Positions 7,470 to 18,011 of a DNA stretch of 64,000 nucleotides are shown piece by piece. A model generated the notes under the pieces. That model had not been told where the DNA came from. It searched no databases and saw only the letters and a list, made by a program, of their open reading frames with translations. This stretch comes from Bradyrhizobium sp. Ash2021 (GTDB taxonomy: Bacteria; Pseudomonadota; Alphaproteobacteria; Rhizobiales; Xanthobacteraceae): positions 5,810,501 through 5,874,500 of the forward strand of contig NZ_CP100604.1 in assembly GCF_031202265.1 (NCBI RefSeq), read 5' to 3'. Both the position numbers and the translations under genes were made by a program. Position 1 is the stretch's first letter; each line of letters begins with the position of its first letter.

Positions 7470-8369
7470 ATGACCGCATCGGAAGGGCCATTTCCGGTCA
7501 TCGAGCGAGTGGCCGTGAACCCAGCCGCGATTGCCGCCTACACGCGCGAGTGGGACTTCATGATCCTCGCGTCTGAGCTGCTGCGCGAAGTGACGTCCTA
7601 TGTCTGCGTGGCGGCATGCACACTCGGGTCGGCACCAGCATGGACTCGTGATCAGGCCGCCGTCGGCGGCAACATGGTCCGGCTGTCAAAATTACTCTCC
7701 TCGTACCTCGATCAGATTGTACAAAAGCGTTACGAGACCAGCACGATCCTCAGCCGCCTCGCGTTTGAGACCATTGTCAATGCTCGCTATCTGATCGCGA
7801 ACTTTGCCCCCGAGCTGGTCGATTCGTTCGTCCGCCACTCTCTACGGCACGAGCGCGGCCTGCGCGACAAAATCCAAGCGAATATCCAAGACCGTGGCGG
7901 AGACATCCTTCACATTGAGCAACGCATGCTCAAGTCGATCGAGCGAGCGGCGCGGATCGCTGGTCTCACGCTCGACGATGTTGACCTGAAGGACAGAACC
8001 CCATGGGGCGGGAAGAACCTGCGTCAGAAGGCGGAAGCCATCGGTTTCGGCGAGGCGTATCGGGCGATGTTTGGCGGCATGTCCCACAACGTGCACGGTT
8101 CATGGCATGACCTGTATCAATTCCATCTGGAGGCCGACGAGAACGGCGGATTCACACCGAACCTTGACTGGGGCCGTCCGCGTCCGCAACCTTTGTTCGC
8201 GCTCGGTCATCTCGCGCTCTACGCTGTGCGGGATTTTCTGACGTTCATCGGAGGTGAGACTGCGATGGACCAGCTGCGCGAACAACTTCGCGACCTCGGT
8301 GCTCGCATCGATTCGGTGAACCAAGCCCACGAAGCCTACCTATCAGGCAAGACGTGGCCCGCGATCTAA
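7470..8369 (+). CDS. DUF5677-like protein
   Basis: The 299-residue protein has the helical core I-L-S-R-L-A-F-E-T-I-V-N-A-R-Y-L near residue 92, and later G-M-S-H-N-V-H-G-S-W-H near residue 203. The R...E-T...Y pair plus a histidine-rich helix resembles DUF5677 proteins, which are distantly HEPN-like and occur in mobile and defence-related neighbourhoods. It follows two small membrane proteins with only 15 bases between, suggesting one operon. The ribosome-binding site is weak (GAAAAGAA). Confidence 0.6.
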   Translation: MTASEGPFPVIERVAVNPAAIAAYTREWDFMILASELLREVTSYVCVAACTLGSAPAWTRDQAAVGGNMVRLSKLLSSYLDQIVQKRYETSTILSRLAFETIVNARYLIANFAPELVDSFVRHSLRHERGLRDKIQANIQDRGGDILHIEQRMLKSIERAARIAGLTLDDVDLKDRTPWGGKNLRQKAEAIGFGEAYRAMFGGMSHNVHGSWHDLYQFHLEADENGGFTPNLDWGRPRPQPLFALGHLALYAVRDFLTFIGGETAMDQLREQLRDLGARIDSVNQAHEAYLSGKTWPAI

Positions 8370-8693
8370 GCTGTGCCGCATATTGAGCCTTCGCAGCCCG
8401 CCCCGCCCATGCGCGCGATCGACGTCGGCCGACCAACACAGCGGCGACCGCGCCGACGCACCAGCGGCCTCCGCAAGCGCGAGGGCCTGATCGACGTCGG
8501 AAATTCCGGGGATAACGGCACCCGTCGGTTGCCAAGTGCCCGAGAAGGCCCTCAATGCCCCAGCGTCAAGCATGGGGGCTGAGCGGTAGTGTCTCAGATT
8601 GAATTTCGCGGGGCATTTCCACAACACACTTTTTGTACGGCGTGGTTGGCGCTAGGCATGCCATAGCTGCAAACCAAAAACGAGGGAGCGAAT
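8370..8693. other. Gene-poor interval
   Basis: I see no convincing coding region or RNA gene here. A GC-rich segment at about 8441-8480 (GCGACCGCGCCGACGCACCA) recurs in similar form near 9499-9525, so part of the interval is an old repeat. Confidence 0.4.
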
Positions 8694-9065
8694 ATGGGGC
8701 GTTGGATGTTTGCTTTGGCTACCGCGATCGCAATAGCGCTCAATCCAAACATTGCGAAAGCTGAAATGACGGTCAAACAACTCTTGAAAGACTATGACGA
8801 TGGCACTGCTGATAATCGACGGTTCATTGAAATGCTTATTTCTCAGACCGAGAACGGCTTTTCGTGGGCCAATACTTATTTAGACACCTCGCGCCACGAA
8901 GCGCGCCTTTATTGTGTTCCCGATAAGTTTGTGCTGACGGGCAATCAAATAATCGAAACGCTACGACGCGAGATAGAGGATTCGCCAAAATTAGCAGAAG
9001 CTCCGTTCGGCTATGGAATACTAGTGGTCAATATGCGGGTATTCCCATGCAAAAACTCAAACTGA
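8694..9065 (+). CDS. Secreted Rap1a/Tai-like protein, copy 1
   Basis: The 123-residue precursor has a signal peptide (cleavage after N-I-A-K-A). It then carries L-x-x-D-Y-D-D-G, a central G-F-S-W-A-N, Y-C-V-P-D and a terminal V-F-P-C, the layout of Rap1a/Tai-type immunity-like domains: two conserved cysteines and a T/Q-x-x-E-T-L-R helix between. Rap1a is known as an immunity protein to a type VI effector, but many proteins share the fold without a known role, and no type VI genes are here. A second copy follows. Confidence 0.6.
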   Translation: MGRWMFALATAIAIALNPNIAKAEMTVKQLLKDYDDGTADNRRFIEMLISQTENGFSWANTYLDTSRHEARLYCVPDKFVLTGNQIIETLRREIEDSPKLAEAPFGYGILVVNMRVFPCKNSN

Positions 9066-9082
9066 GACACTGCCGGCTGACC

Positions 9083-9457
9083 ATGACCGGGTGCACGAGG
9101 AAAACGTTGATGGCAGCAGTGGCGCTGCTCTTGGCAGCCCCAACGTGGGCGCACGCGGAGGCGAACGAGTTCAAAAGCGCGCAGGATATGGTTACGAGAT
9201 ATCAGCAAGGCGGAGATATCCTGCTGCTCCGAGTTTACATAAAAGGTATCACTGATGGGTTCTCGGTTTCTAATGCCAGCCTCGCCAGCAGCAGTCACCA
9301 GCCGCTATTCTGTCCGCCTAATACGCTGGGGCTAGTCGATGCTCAGTATGTTGCCATTCTCGACAGCTTCCTAAAGAAAACACCCAACGTCGGCAACTTT
9401 GCTCCGGGCGCAGTATTGCTCTTCGCTTTGCAGGATCAGTTTCCGTGTGCGAAGTAG
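9083..9457 (+). CDS. Secreted Rap1a/Tai-like protein, copy 2
   Basis: Starting at ATG 9083 the product has a signal peptide ending W-A-H-A and about 100 mature residues with Y-Q-Q-G-G, G-I-T-D-G-F-S-V, F-C-P-P-N-T and a final D-Q-F-P-C-A-K. The two cysteines match copy 1. An in-frame ATG at 9047 would overlap copy 1, but the internal start gives a cleaner signal peptide. A tandem pair of diverged paralogues suggests a duplicated periplasmic protein family. Confidence 0.6.
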   Translation: MTGCTRKTLMAAVALLLAAPTWAHAEANEFKSAQDMVTRYQQGGDILLLRVYIKGITDGFSVSNASLASSSHQPLFCPPNTLGLVDAQYVAILDSFLKKTPNVGNFAPGAVLLFALQDQFPCAK

Positions 9458-9929
9458 ATGCACCTCCACGGGGACGCGCGTCGCCGCACCAATCAGCGGC
9501 GAGCGCGCCGACGCATCAACGGCGGCTCTTGGCGGAGCGCATGCGGTTGCCAAACGGATACCGTCCGGCCAGCTGCTTGAATATCTCAAGAAGCCTATGT
9601 TCAGCTCCCGCGTCGTCCGCCACCTCTGCCCATCGAACGATCTTTTGGCAGTCGAGAAGCAGGATTGCCTGACCACCTCGATGCGGGGAGCGTTTGCCGT
9701 AAACGTGCCTGCGGAATTGAAGCAGACGCTTGTTTAGTCCGCCCTTAGGCCGCGCCCATGCGTTCGGTCGAGGTCCCCGGCACCAGACACCCGGCACGGC
9801 CGCGAAACGCATCAGCGGCCTCGCTGAAAAAATATTTTTGCAACATCAATCGCTTCACCAGATCGCGACACAACGGTGAACACACCCGCCTCATCGCGTT
9901 GATTTATCTATAGTTTTTGTGCCTGAACA
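9458..9929. other. Gene-poor interval
   Basis: Short open frames occur on both strands but none has a start with a ribosome-binding site or a recognisable family. The opening 70 bases share a GC-rich motif with 8441-8480. The segment 9826-9920 is AT-rich (AAAAAATATTTTTGCAAC) and unassigned. Confidence 0.35.
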
Positions 9930-10345
9930 TTCCCTGCGCAATGGTTTTACGGCTTACTTCGCGCTCTCCCCGGCGACCGGGCTTTCTTGCCACCGTCGCC
10001 ATGCGGATACTTCCGCACGACTTGACGCCGGCGTCGGGGCGTCAGGACCACACGACTTCGCCGTCCGCATCGGCCACGCTCGTCAGTCGCAGCTTTCGCG
10101 TCCACCGCATCCCACCGCGCGTTTCGTGACGATCGCGAGCCGCCCCTCTTGTCGGGTGAGACGGGCGGAGTCAAATCACTGATTTGCCCGACGGCACAAG
10201 CGGAAAATTTTTCTGGGGAGGTCTGGACAGCGCAAATCACGTTGATCCGGTTCGATAAATTAGTTTCTACGCGCAAGTGATTTTTCGGCGAAAATTCCTG
10301 CGCCGCAGGCCGATCGATTGCCGGACAAGCCCGTCGGGCAGTCAC
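9930..10345. repeat. Dispersed rhizobial intergenic repeat (pseudo-ORF type)
   Basis: The minus-strand reading gives P-P-V-S-P-D-K-R-G-G-S-R-S-S-R and related Arg/Gly-rich text. This is the typical look of a long repeat found at many loci in Bradyrhizobium and relatives and frequently annotated as spurious genes. I see no real gene in it. Recognition is from memory and needs a genome-wide search. Confidence 0.5.
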
Positions 10346-10415
10346 GCCGTCATTTGCAGTCCTGCAAGGGCGGCGGATTCACCGATTTCGCCCAGCACGA
10401 AAGTCCGCGATGCGA

Positions 10416-11084
10416 TCAGCTTGGATGGCAAACCGTGCTTCTAGCCCCCGCCTCAGATGTCTTTTCCCACGCGGCAAATGCGGCATCAAATACCCGCTGC
10501 CCAGCCTCTCCCTTGCTGAACCAGAGGCTCTGATCGGACACGGCGGGGCGAAAAACACCCGGTTTGCGTTTCGCACCATTGATATAGACGGCTAACCAGG
10601 CGTTCTCGTTCAGGGCAGCCAGGTTGCGACAGATATCGTCCGGCTTGTCGGACAACGCTTCCACGTACTGCCCGTCCACCCGCGTTTTGAACGAGCTTCC
10701 CAACAGCCCACCCCCCGCGACCGACATTTCTTTCGGCCCCAGGAACATGAAGAAGGCGTCGCCCATGCCGCCATCGATGAAATCCGGTGGCACAGTAAAG
10801 GTCAGCTCGATCAAGTGGCTCGCCGGTACGGACGGATCGAGATTGCGGCGCAGCGTCATCGTCAGCTTCAAATTGCGGCCGGGGATATCGACATCTGCGC
10901 GGATCGCGAGATCGTCACGGCCATCGGAGGTCTTCACCTGTTCGGTGCGCCACGCGACCGTGCCATCTGAACGCTTGTCGCCATTGTTGAAATCGACGAG
11001 CGCCGCACGTTCGGACTGTGCGATCGCAGGCAACCCGAAGGCGATCATGAACAATACAGATAAAATGAATGATCGAAGTTGCAT
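10416..11084 (-). CDS. Secreted hypothetical protein
   Basis: The best start is ATG 11084, giving a clear signal peptide (M-Q-L-R-S-F-I-L-S-V-L-F, cut after A-I-A) and 222 residues in total. The mature part has a beta-rich look (A-L-V-D-F-N-N-G-D, R-N-L-K-L-T-M-T-L-R-R) and a late cluster C-R-N-L-A-A-L-N-E-N-A-W. It probably lies in the periplasm. Its sequence resembles conserved rhizobial proteins of unknown function. It lies 107 bases downstream of the thioesterase gene on the same strand and may share its transcript. Confidence 0.65.
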   Translation of the reverse strand: MQLRSFILSVLFMIAFGLPAIAQSERAALVDFNNGDKRSDGTVAWRTEQVKTSDGRDDLAIRADVDIPGRNLKLTMTLRRNLDPSVPASHLIELTFTVPPDFIDGGMGDAFFMFLGPKEMSVAGGGLLGSSFKTRVDGQYVEALSDKPDDICRNLAALNENAWLAVYINGAKRKPGVFRPAVSDQSLWFSKGEAGQRVFDAAFAAWEKTSEAGARSTVCHPS

Positions 11085-11191
11085 GCAGGACGCCGGCTTG
11101 GGAGAAGGTCCAACTTCATCGCGCACGAAGGTAAAAATTGGCTCGCAAAATCGCGTAAAGTTTGCCGTGGCGAGCGCGCGCGTGAACACGC

Positions 11192-12106
11192 CTATTCCTC
11201 ATCCGCGCCCGGCATCTGTCTCAGCATGAAATGACCGAACGCCGAGGCGATCGGCTTGGTCCGGTCGTCCTGCCAGGCCTGCGCCTCGAAAGCGACGACG
11301 CGCCGGCCCTGCTTGACGATCGACACGCTGGCGTAGCTGTCAAGCGCCCGGCCGGAGCGCAAATAATTGATCGTCAGGCCGATCGGCTTGGGCGGCGCCA
11401 CCCCGAGTTCGCGCGTCACGCCGACGATCGCGGTGGTTTCGAGGAAGGCGCCGGTCATGCCGCCGTGGATGGCGGGCAGCATCGGGTTGCCGATGATCTT
11501 TGGCGAGAACGGCATCACCAGCGTGTCATCGTCGCCGATGCGGATGCCGAGGCAACGTGCGAACGGGCTGTTGGCGAACGGGCCGGCCGGATCCGCCGGC
11601 GCTTCAAGCGCCGGCGGCGCGCCGTCGTTCAACCGCTCGTCCGTCAGCATGTTGGTCCGGTTGGCGCCGATCATGAAGCAGGCGGTTGCGGTGGCGACCG
11701 GATCGTCCTCGGATTCCTGGTAGGCCGTCGAGCGCACGAAGGCGATCGAGCGGGTGACGCGGGAGCAAACCGAATGCGCCTTGATGTCGAGGCCGGGCGT
11801 TGCCGGCTTCTGGTAATCGATGCGCAGGTCGAGCGTGGCGATCGCGCGCGTGCCGTCGAGCGCGATCTGGACGGCCATGCCGCAGCTCTCGTCGAGCATG
11901 GCGGTGACGACGCCGCCGTGAAGAACGCCCGTCGCGGTGTCGCCGACGAAGACGGGGCGGTACGGCAGGCTCGACCAGGCCTCTCCCGGAGCGGCGCGGT
12001 CGAGCCGCAGTCCGCTGATGTAACCGTAGACGGAGCGGCGGCGCGTAATGGCTTCGGCCAGTTCGTCAAACGGCAGCGGCGTGTTCAATATTGGAGCTTT
12101 GGACAT
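11192..12106 (-). CDS. Double-hotdog PaaI-type thioesterase
   Basis: The 304-residue protein contains two hotdog domains in tandem. The first has V-L-H-G-G-V-V-T-A-M-L-D-E-S-C-G (about 62-77); the second has I-H-G-G-M-T-G-A-F-L-E-T-T-A (about 212-225). Both keep the HGG helix motif of PaaI/DUF4442-like acyl-CoA thioesterases; Asp or Glu seven residues later would be the catalytic acid. PaaI family members are usually single-domain, so this is a fused dimer. Acyl-CoA hydrolysis is inferred. Confidence 0.8.
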   Translation of the reverse strand: MSKAPILNTPLPFDELAEAITRRRSVYGYISGLRLDRAAPGEAWSSLPYRPVFVGDTATGVLHGGVVTAMLDESCGMAVQIALDGTRAIATLDLRIDYQKPATPGLDIKAHSVCSRVTRSIAFVRSTAYQESEDDPVATATACFMIGANRTNMLTDERLNDGAPPALEAPADPAGPFANSPFARCLGIRIGDDDTLVMPFSPKIIGNPMLPAIHGGMTGAFLETTAIVGVTRELGVAPPKPIGLTINYLRSGRALDSYASVSIVKQGRRVVAFEAQAWQDDRTKPIASAFGHFMLRQMPGADEE

Positions 12107-12175
12107 GCCGACGTTCTAGACCATATTGCGAGGCGAGCAAAAGATGGCGCGCCCGCGATCGGGCGCGACGGCCAT

Positions 12176-13651
12176 TCAGCCATTCGTCACGTGCATCCCG
12201 GGCCTCCGTCCGGCGTTCCATTGGCCGCCGATCGCGCGTTCAATCTGCGCCGCGAGCTGCAGCAGCAGCCCGTCATTGGCCTGCTTTGCCTGGGCCTGGA
12301 TGCCAAGCGGCAGGCCGTTCTCATGTTGCGCCATCGGCAGCGAGATCGCGGGAATCCCGCACAGATTGGCGAGCGGCGTGAAGGCGAAATTGCGCCATAG
12401 ATTGCCGAACCAATCCAGCACCGATGGATTGTCCGAGATCGTCAAATATTCTGTCGTGCCGACCTTCGGCGTCGGCAGCGCGGTGATCGGCGTCAGGATG
12501 ATGTCCCACTGCTCGAAAAAGGCCCCGAAGCCGCGGGATGTGGTGTTGAAGACCGCCTGCATGCGCGCCCGCTCGGCAAACGAAATGTGCCGGCCGGCTT
12601 CCCATATCCGTATGTTGACAGGCTCAACAAGATGCGCCGGCGGGCTGTCCAGCCCGCGTGCCGCCAGCATGTTGCCGATCACGACCGCAAAATTGCTGAT
12701 GTAGCAGGTGGTCTGGGCGTCAAAGGCGGCGGGATAGTCGACCGCCGGCAACGCGTAATCCACGCGGTGGCCAAGCCCTTCGAGGAACCGCCCTACCCGT
12801 TCGAGCTCGGCAGCGATCTGCGGTGTCGCCCGATAGTCGCCCCATTGGTGCGAGAGCGCGATCTTGAGCGGTCGCGGATCGCGCTTGATCATATCCTGGT
12901 AAGGCTCCGGTGAGGTCCAGAACGGCATGAATTCGCCGGGCGCAGGGCCCCGGCACGCATCCACGAAGGCCGCCGTATCGCGAACCGAACGCGACTGGCA
13001 GCCCTGGATCGATACCAGCCCCGATAAATCCGAAAGCTGCGGCGCGAGCGAGAACACGCCCCGCGAAACCTTCAGCCCGATGTTGCCGTTGACCCCGGCC
13101 GGAATGCGGATCGAACCGCCGCCATCGGTGGCATGCGCGATCGGTACGACGCCGGCCGCGACCATGGCGGCGCTGCCGGCCGACGATCCGCATGTCGTGT
13201 AGTCCGTGTTCCACGGGTTGCGTGTCACGTAGACGGCGGGATTGTCCGCCGAACTGCAAACGCCGAACTCCGGTGTGGTGGTCCGTCCGATCAGGTTGAG
13301 CCCCGCCTCGCGCATCTTCGCCGTCAGGAAAGTGTCGGCGGTGGCGCGATTGCCGCGCGTCAGCAGCGAGCCCATTTCCTGCAAACGCCCCTTCATCGTC
13401 GGGCCCAGATCCTTCATCAGGAACGGCAGGCCTGCAAAGGGCCCCGCGAGATTGGCGCCGGCCCCGCCGGGATCGGCGATCGCGTCCTCGAAGATTTCGA
13501 CCACTCCCGACAGCGCCGGATTGAGTTTTGCGATCGCTGCGTCCGCCTGACTTGCCAATTCGGTTGCCGTCAGGTCGCCTTTCCTGACGCGCGCGGCCAG
13601 CGCCACGCCGTCGTGCTGCGCCCATTCGTTCCAGCTCATCGGCAAATTCAT
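12176..13651 (-). CDS. Amidase-signature hydrolase
   Basis: With ATG 13651 (AAGGGA nine bases upstream) the product has 491 residues. It carries the amidase-signature triad: Lys80 in P-F-L-M-K-D-L, cis-Ser156 in T-C-G-S-S-A-G-S, and nucleophile Ser180 in D-G-G-G-S-I-R-I-P-A. Length and motif spacing fit the family (amide hydrolysis via a Ser-cisSer-Lys triad). Substrate unknown. Upstream in-frame starts exist but lack a ribosome-binding site. Confidence 0.88.
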   Translation of the reverse strand: MNLPMSWNEWAQHDGVALAARVRKGDLTATELASQADAAIAKLNPALSGVVEIFEDAIADPGGAGANLAGPFAGLPFLMKDLGPTMKGRLQEMGSLLTRGNRATADTFLTAKMREAGLNLIGRTTTPEFGVCSSADNPAVYVTRNPWNTDYTTCGSSAGSAAMVAAGVVPIAHATDGGGSIRIPAGVNGNIGLKVSRGVFSLAPQLSDLSGLVSIQGCQSRSVRDTAAFVDACRGPAPGEFMPFWTSPEPYQDMIKRDPRPLKIALSHQWGDYRATPQIAAELERVGRFLEGLGHRVDYALPAVDYPAAFDAQTTCYISNFAVVIGNMLAARGLDSPPAHLVEPVNIRIWEAGRHISFAERARMQAVFNTTSRGFGAFFEQWDIILTPITALPTPKVGTTEYLTISDNPSVLDWFGNLWRNFAFTPLANLCGIPAISLPMAQHENGLPLGIQAQAKQANDGLLLQLAAQIERAIGGQWNAGRRPGMHVTNG

Positions 13652-13813
13652 GCGATTCATTCCCTTCGCTACGGCGCCAACCCTAGTTTCGTGCCGTGGC
13701 AAGTCAATCAATCGCGCATGCACTCTCGGTTGATGCCAAGAGCGGAAGTGGCTGCCCTGCTCAATCACCTCGTCGACGACAGCACGCAGGGACGGCGAAT
13801 GTATTTGAGCAAA

Positions 13814-14029
13814 TCAGGATCGCGTCCTTGAAGCGCGTGAGGCGTGGATCACAAGCCTGATTGCCCCGACCAGGGCGATCACGCCGCCGACAAAGCTGCC
13901 GGCAAGAGCAAACAGGCCGAGCCCGACCGGCATCGCATAGCGATCATACGCTTCGACAATCAATAGCGGCACCCATGACGCGGCCACGATGAACACACCC
14001 GCGAAGACCGCAATTAGTTTTCCGTTCAT
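13814..14029 (-). CDS. Small two-helix membrane protein
   Basis: From ATG 14029 the product is 71 residues with hydrophobic segments at about 5-23 (L-I-A-V-F-A-G-V-F-I-V-A-A-S-W-V) and 34-60 (glycine-rich, with G-L-G-L-F-A-L-A-G-S-F-V-G-G), then a basic tail. A longer start at 14074 is possible. No family recognised; it stands alone between amidase and katG. Confidence 0.5.
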   Translation of the reverse strand: MNGKLIAVFAGVFIVAASWVPLLIVEAYDRYAMPVGLGLFALAGSFVGGVIALVGAIRLVIHASRASRTRS

Positions 14030-14214
14030 CCTACCGCCGCCATTCCCGTTGCGCCGCCACGATAGCACGCGCACCGCCCGGCGCTCCGAAAAGCGCGCTT
14101 CAACATAACCTTACTTGAATATTCACGCTGAAAGGGGCGGCCATGAAATCATTTGGCAGCATCGAAACGCGTGCTGGTCTACGGGATCACGCAATAATCC
14201 GTTTCGGCATAACG

Positions 14215-14253
14215 TCAGGGCGGCGTTCAAATTGCTTTGAAGCGCCGCCCTGA
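14215..14253 (-). terminator. Hairpin after katG
   Basis: TCAGGGCGGCG (14215-14225) pairs perfectly with CGCCGCCCTGA (14243-14253), extended inside by TTCAA/TTGAA with one bulge. It lies 47 bases past the katG stop. No strong U-run follows on the minus strand, so termination efficiency is uncertain. Confidence 0.65.
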
Positions 14254-14299
14254 TTTCCTGTTGCTGGCCTAGCAGCCCGCGAAGATCGTTTCGGCGGAA

Positions 14300-16528
<2,229 letters not shown>

Positions 16529-16540
16529 CTACGCAACGCA

Positions 16541-16573
16541 AGCGATCAGGTAAAGTTGACTCTTATGATCGCT
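16541..16573. promoter_or_regulatory. Inverted repeat in the katG-oxyR intergenic region
   Basis: AGCGATCA (16541-16548) and TGATCGCT (16566-16573) are perfect inverted copies separated by 17 bases. Their position between divergent katG and the LysR-type regulator makes them a candidate operator for the OxyR-like protein. LysR sites usually span longer contacts, so this may be its core. Confidence 0.6.
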
Positions 16574-16589
16574 GCAATAAGATATTTTG

Positions 16590-17528
16590 ATGAGTCACAT
16601 TACGCTCAAACAGCTGCGTTATTTTGACGTACTGGCACGTCATTGCCACTTCGGACGCGCCGCCGAAGCATCCGCGATCTCGCAGCCGGCCTTGTCGATG
16701 CAGATCAAGGAACTCGAGGAAGCGCTCGGCGGCGTGCTGCTCGAGCGGGGCGCGCGGCAGGTCCGGCTGACGAAGTTCGGCGAAGAGGTCGCCCAGCGCG
16801 CCCGCGACATCCTGCGCTCGGTCGATGAACTCGGCGACTTCGCGCGGGCGTCGCGGGACCGGCTCGACGGCCGGCTGCGCATCGGCATGATCCCGACCAT
16901 TGCCCCCTATCTGCTGCCGACGATGATCGGGAACCTGACCCGGATGCATCCCGAACTCGACATTCACATCCGCGAGACGGTGACGCCGAAGCTGATACAG
17001 GAACTCGCGGAGGGCCGGCTGGACACCGCCATCGTCGCGCTGCCGGTTTCCGAACCTTCGTTTACCGAGGTCGCCCTGTTTGCGGAAAACTTTCTGCTGG
17101 TGCGGCCGGGCGAGGATGAGGGAACGCCGGCGCCCTCAAGCGAAAGCCTGCGCGAAATGCGGCTGCTTCTGCTCGAAGAGGGACACTGTTTTCGCGATCA
17201 GGCGCTGTCGTTCTGCAATATGCAGTCGACGCCGCCGCGCGAGGTGCTGGACGCAAGCTCGCTGTTCACCCTCGTTCAAATGGTCGGCGCCGGCATCGGC
17301 GTCACCTTGATCCCGGAAATGGCCGTGGCGGTGGAGACCCGCTCGGCGTCGGTGTCGGTCACGCGCTTCAAAAAACCGCAGCCGTCGCGAACCATCGGCA
17401 TGATCTGGCGCAAGACCAGTCCGCTGGCCCGACAGCTCATGGAAATTTCCGAAGTGGTTCGTCTCTCGGCCGAAACATTGCGCAAGCAGCACAACCCGGG
17501 AGCGTCGTCGCGCAATCGGCGGACGTGA
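16590..17528 (+). CDS. oxyR: OxyR-type LysR regulator
   Basis: The 312-residue protein has an N-terminal winged helix-turn-helix (L-K-Q-L-R-Y-F-D-V-L, F-G-R-A-A-E-A-S-A-I-S-Q-P-A-L-S) and a LysR effector domain. Cys200 and Cys209 (E-E-G-H-C-F-R-D-Q-A-L-S-F-C) match the redox pair C199/C208 of E. coli OxyR in spacing and context, so peroxide sensing by disulfide formation is expected. ATG 16590 is preferred over the TTG three bases earlier. It is divergent from katG. Confidence 0.9.
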   Translation: MSHITLKQLRYFDVLARHCHFGRAAEASAISQPALSMQIKELEEALGGVLLERGARQVRLTKFGEEVAQRARDILRSVDELGDFARASRDRLDGRLRIGMIPTIAPYLLPTMIGNLTRMHPELDIHIRETVTPKLIQELAEGRLDTAIVALPVSEPSFTEVALFAENFLLVRPGEDEGTPAPSSESLREMRLLLLEEGHCFRDQALSFCNMQSTPPREVLDASSLFTLVQMVGAGIGVTLIPEMAVAVETRSASVSVTRFKKPQPSRTIGMIWRKTSPLARQLMEISEVVRLSAETLRKQHNPGASSRNRRT

Positions 17529-18011
17529 GCGGCAATCAGGTGGAGGATGTTCTCTAACCAGCCCCGCGCCGCGGTGTGCCCGGGCCTGATCGAAAGCCGG
17601 CATGACCAAGCCGGTGTTCGACCGCGCCCAAGGAGCGCGGTACGCAGGACACGATCGGCCGGCTCAATCCGCTGAAGCGTCCCGGCCAGCCGCACGGACT
17701 GCGTTGACGCCGTATGCGGGGGAACCGGTTTAGGCGTTAGGCGCTTGCGTACTCCGTCCATCTGTGGTTGACTAATCGGATAACATATTTCTGGAATTGC
17801 AATTCTAGACTTTTTGCCGGGAATTGTGCCCGGGACGCTCTTCGGCCCACGATGGGTGTGCAGTCACGAGGTGTAGGCACCAATCGTTTAATCATCAAAG
17901 CACGATTGCTGCTTACGAGTAGATCGCAGCTGCACGCCGCGGACGCCTACCTTTGAGCGTCGGGAAGGCAGAGAGGACGTCGATGACGTCCCGATAGCAA
18001 GGCGAATACTC
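17529..18011. other. Intergenic interval without a recognised gene
   Basis: About 480 bases. The first half is GC-rich with no credible frame; the second half (17762-17830) is AT-richer. I find no tRNA, no strong hairpin-plus-T-run, and no recognisable remnant. A promoter for the following membrane protein is presumably in the last 200 bases but I cannot place it. Confidence 0.4.

Noticed and set aside
9399..9737. Plus-strand frame of 112 codons after the second Rap1a-like gene
   Set aside because: It overlaps the end of that gene, starts without a ribosome-binding site and shows no family; treated as noncoding.
11231..12400. Plus-strand frame of 389 codons opposite the thioesterase gene
   Set aside because: Shadow of the double-hotdog thioesterase; Arg/Asp/Gly-rich without recognisable motifs.
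17136..17761. Minus-strand frames after oxyR
   Set aside because: They overlap the oxyR coding region and show typical antisense composition.
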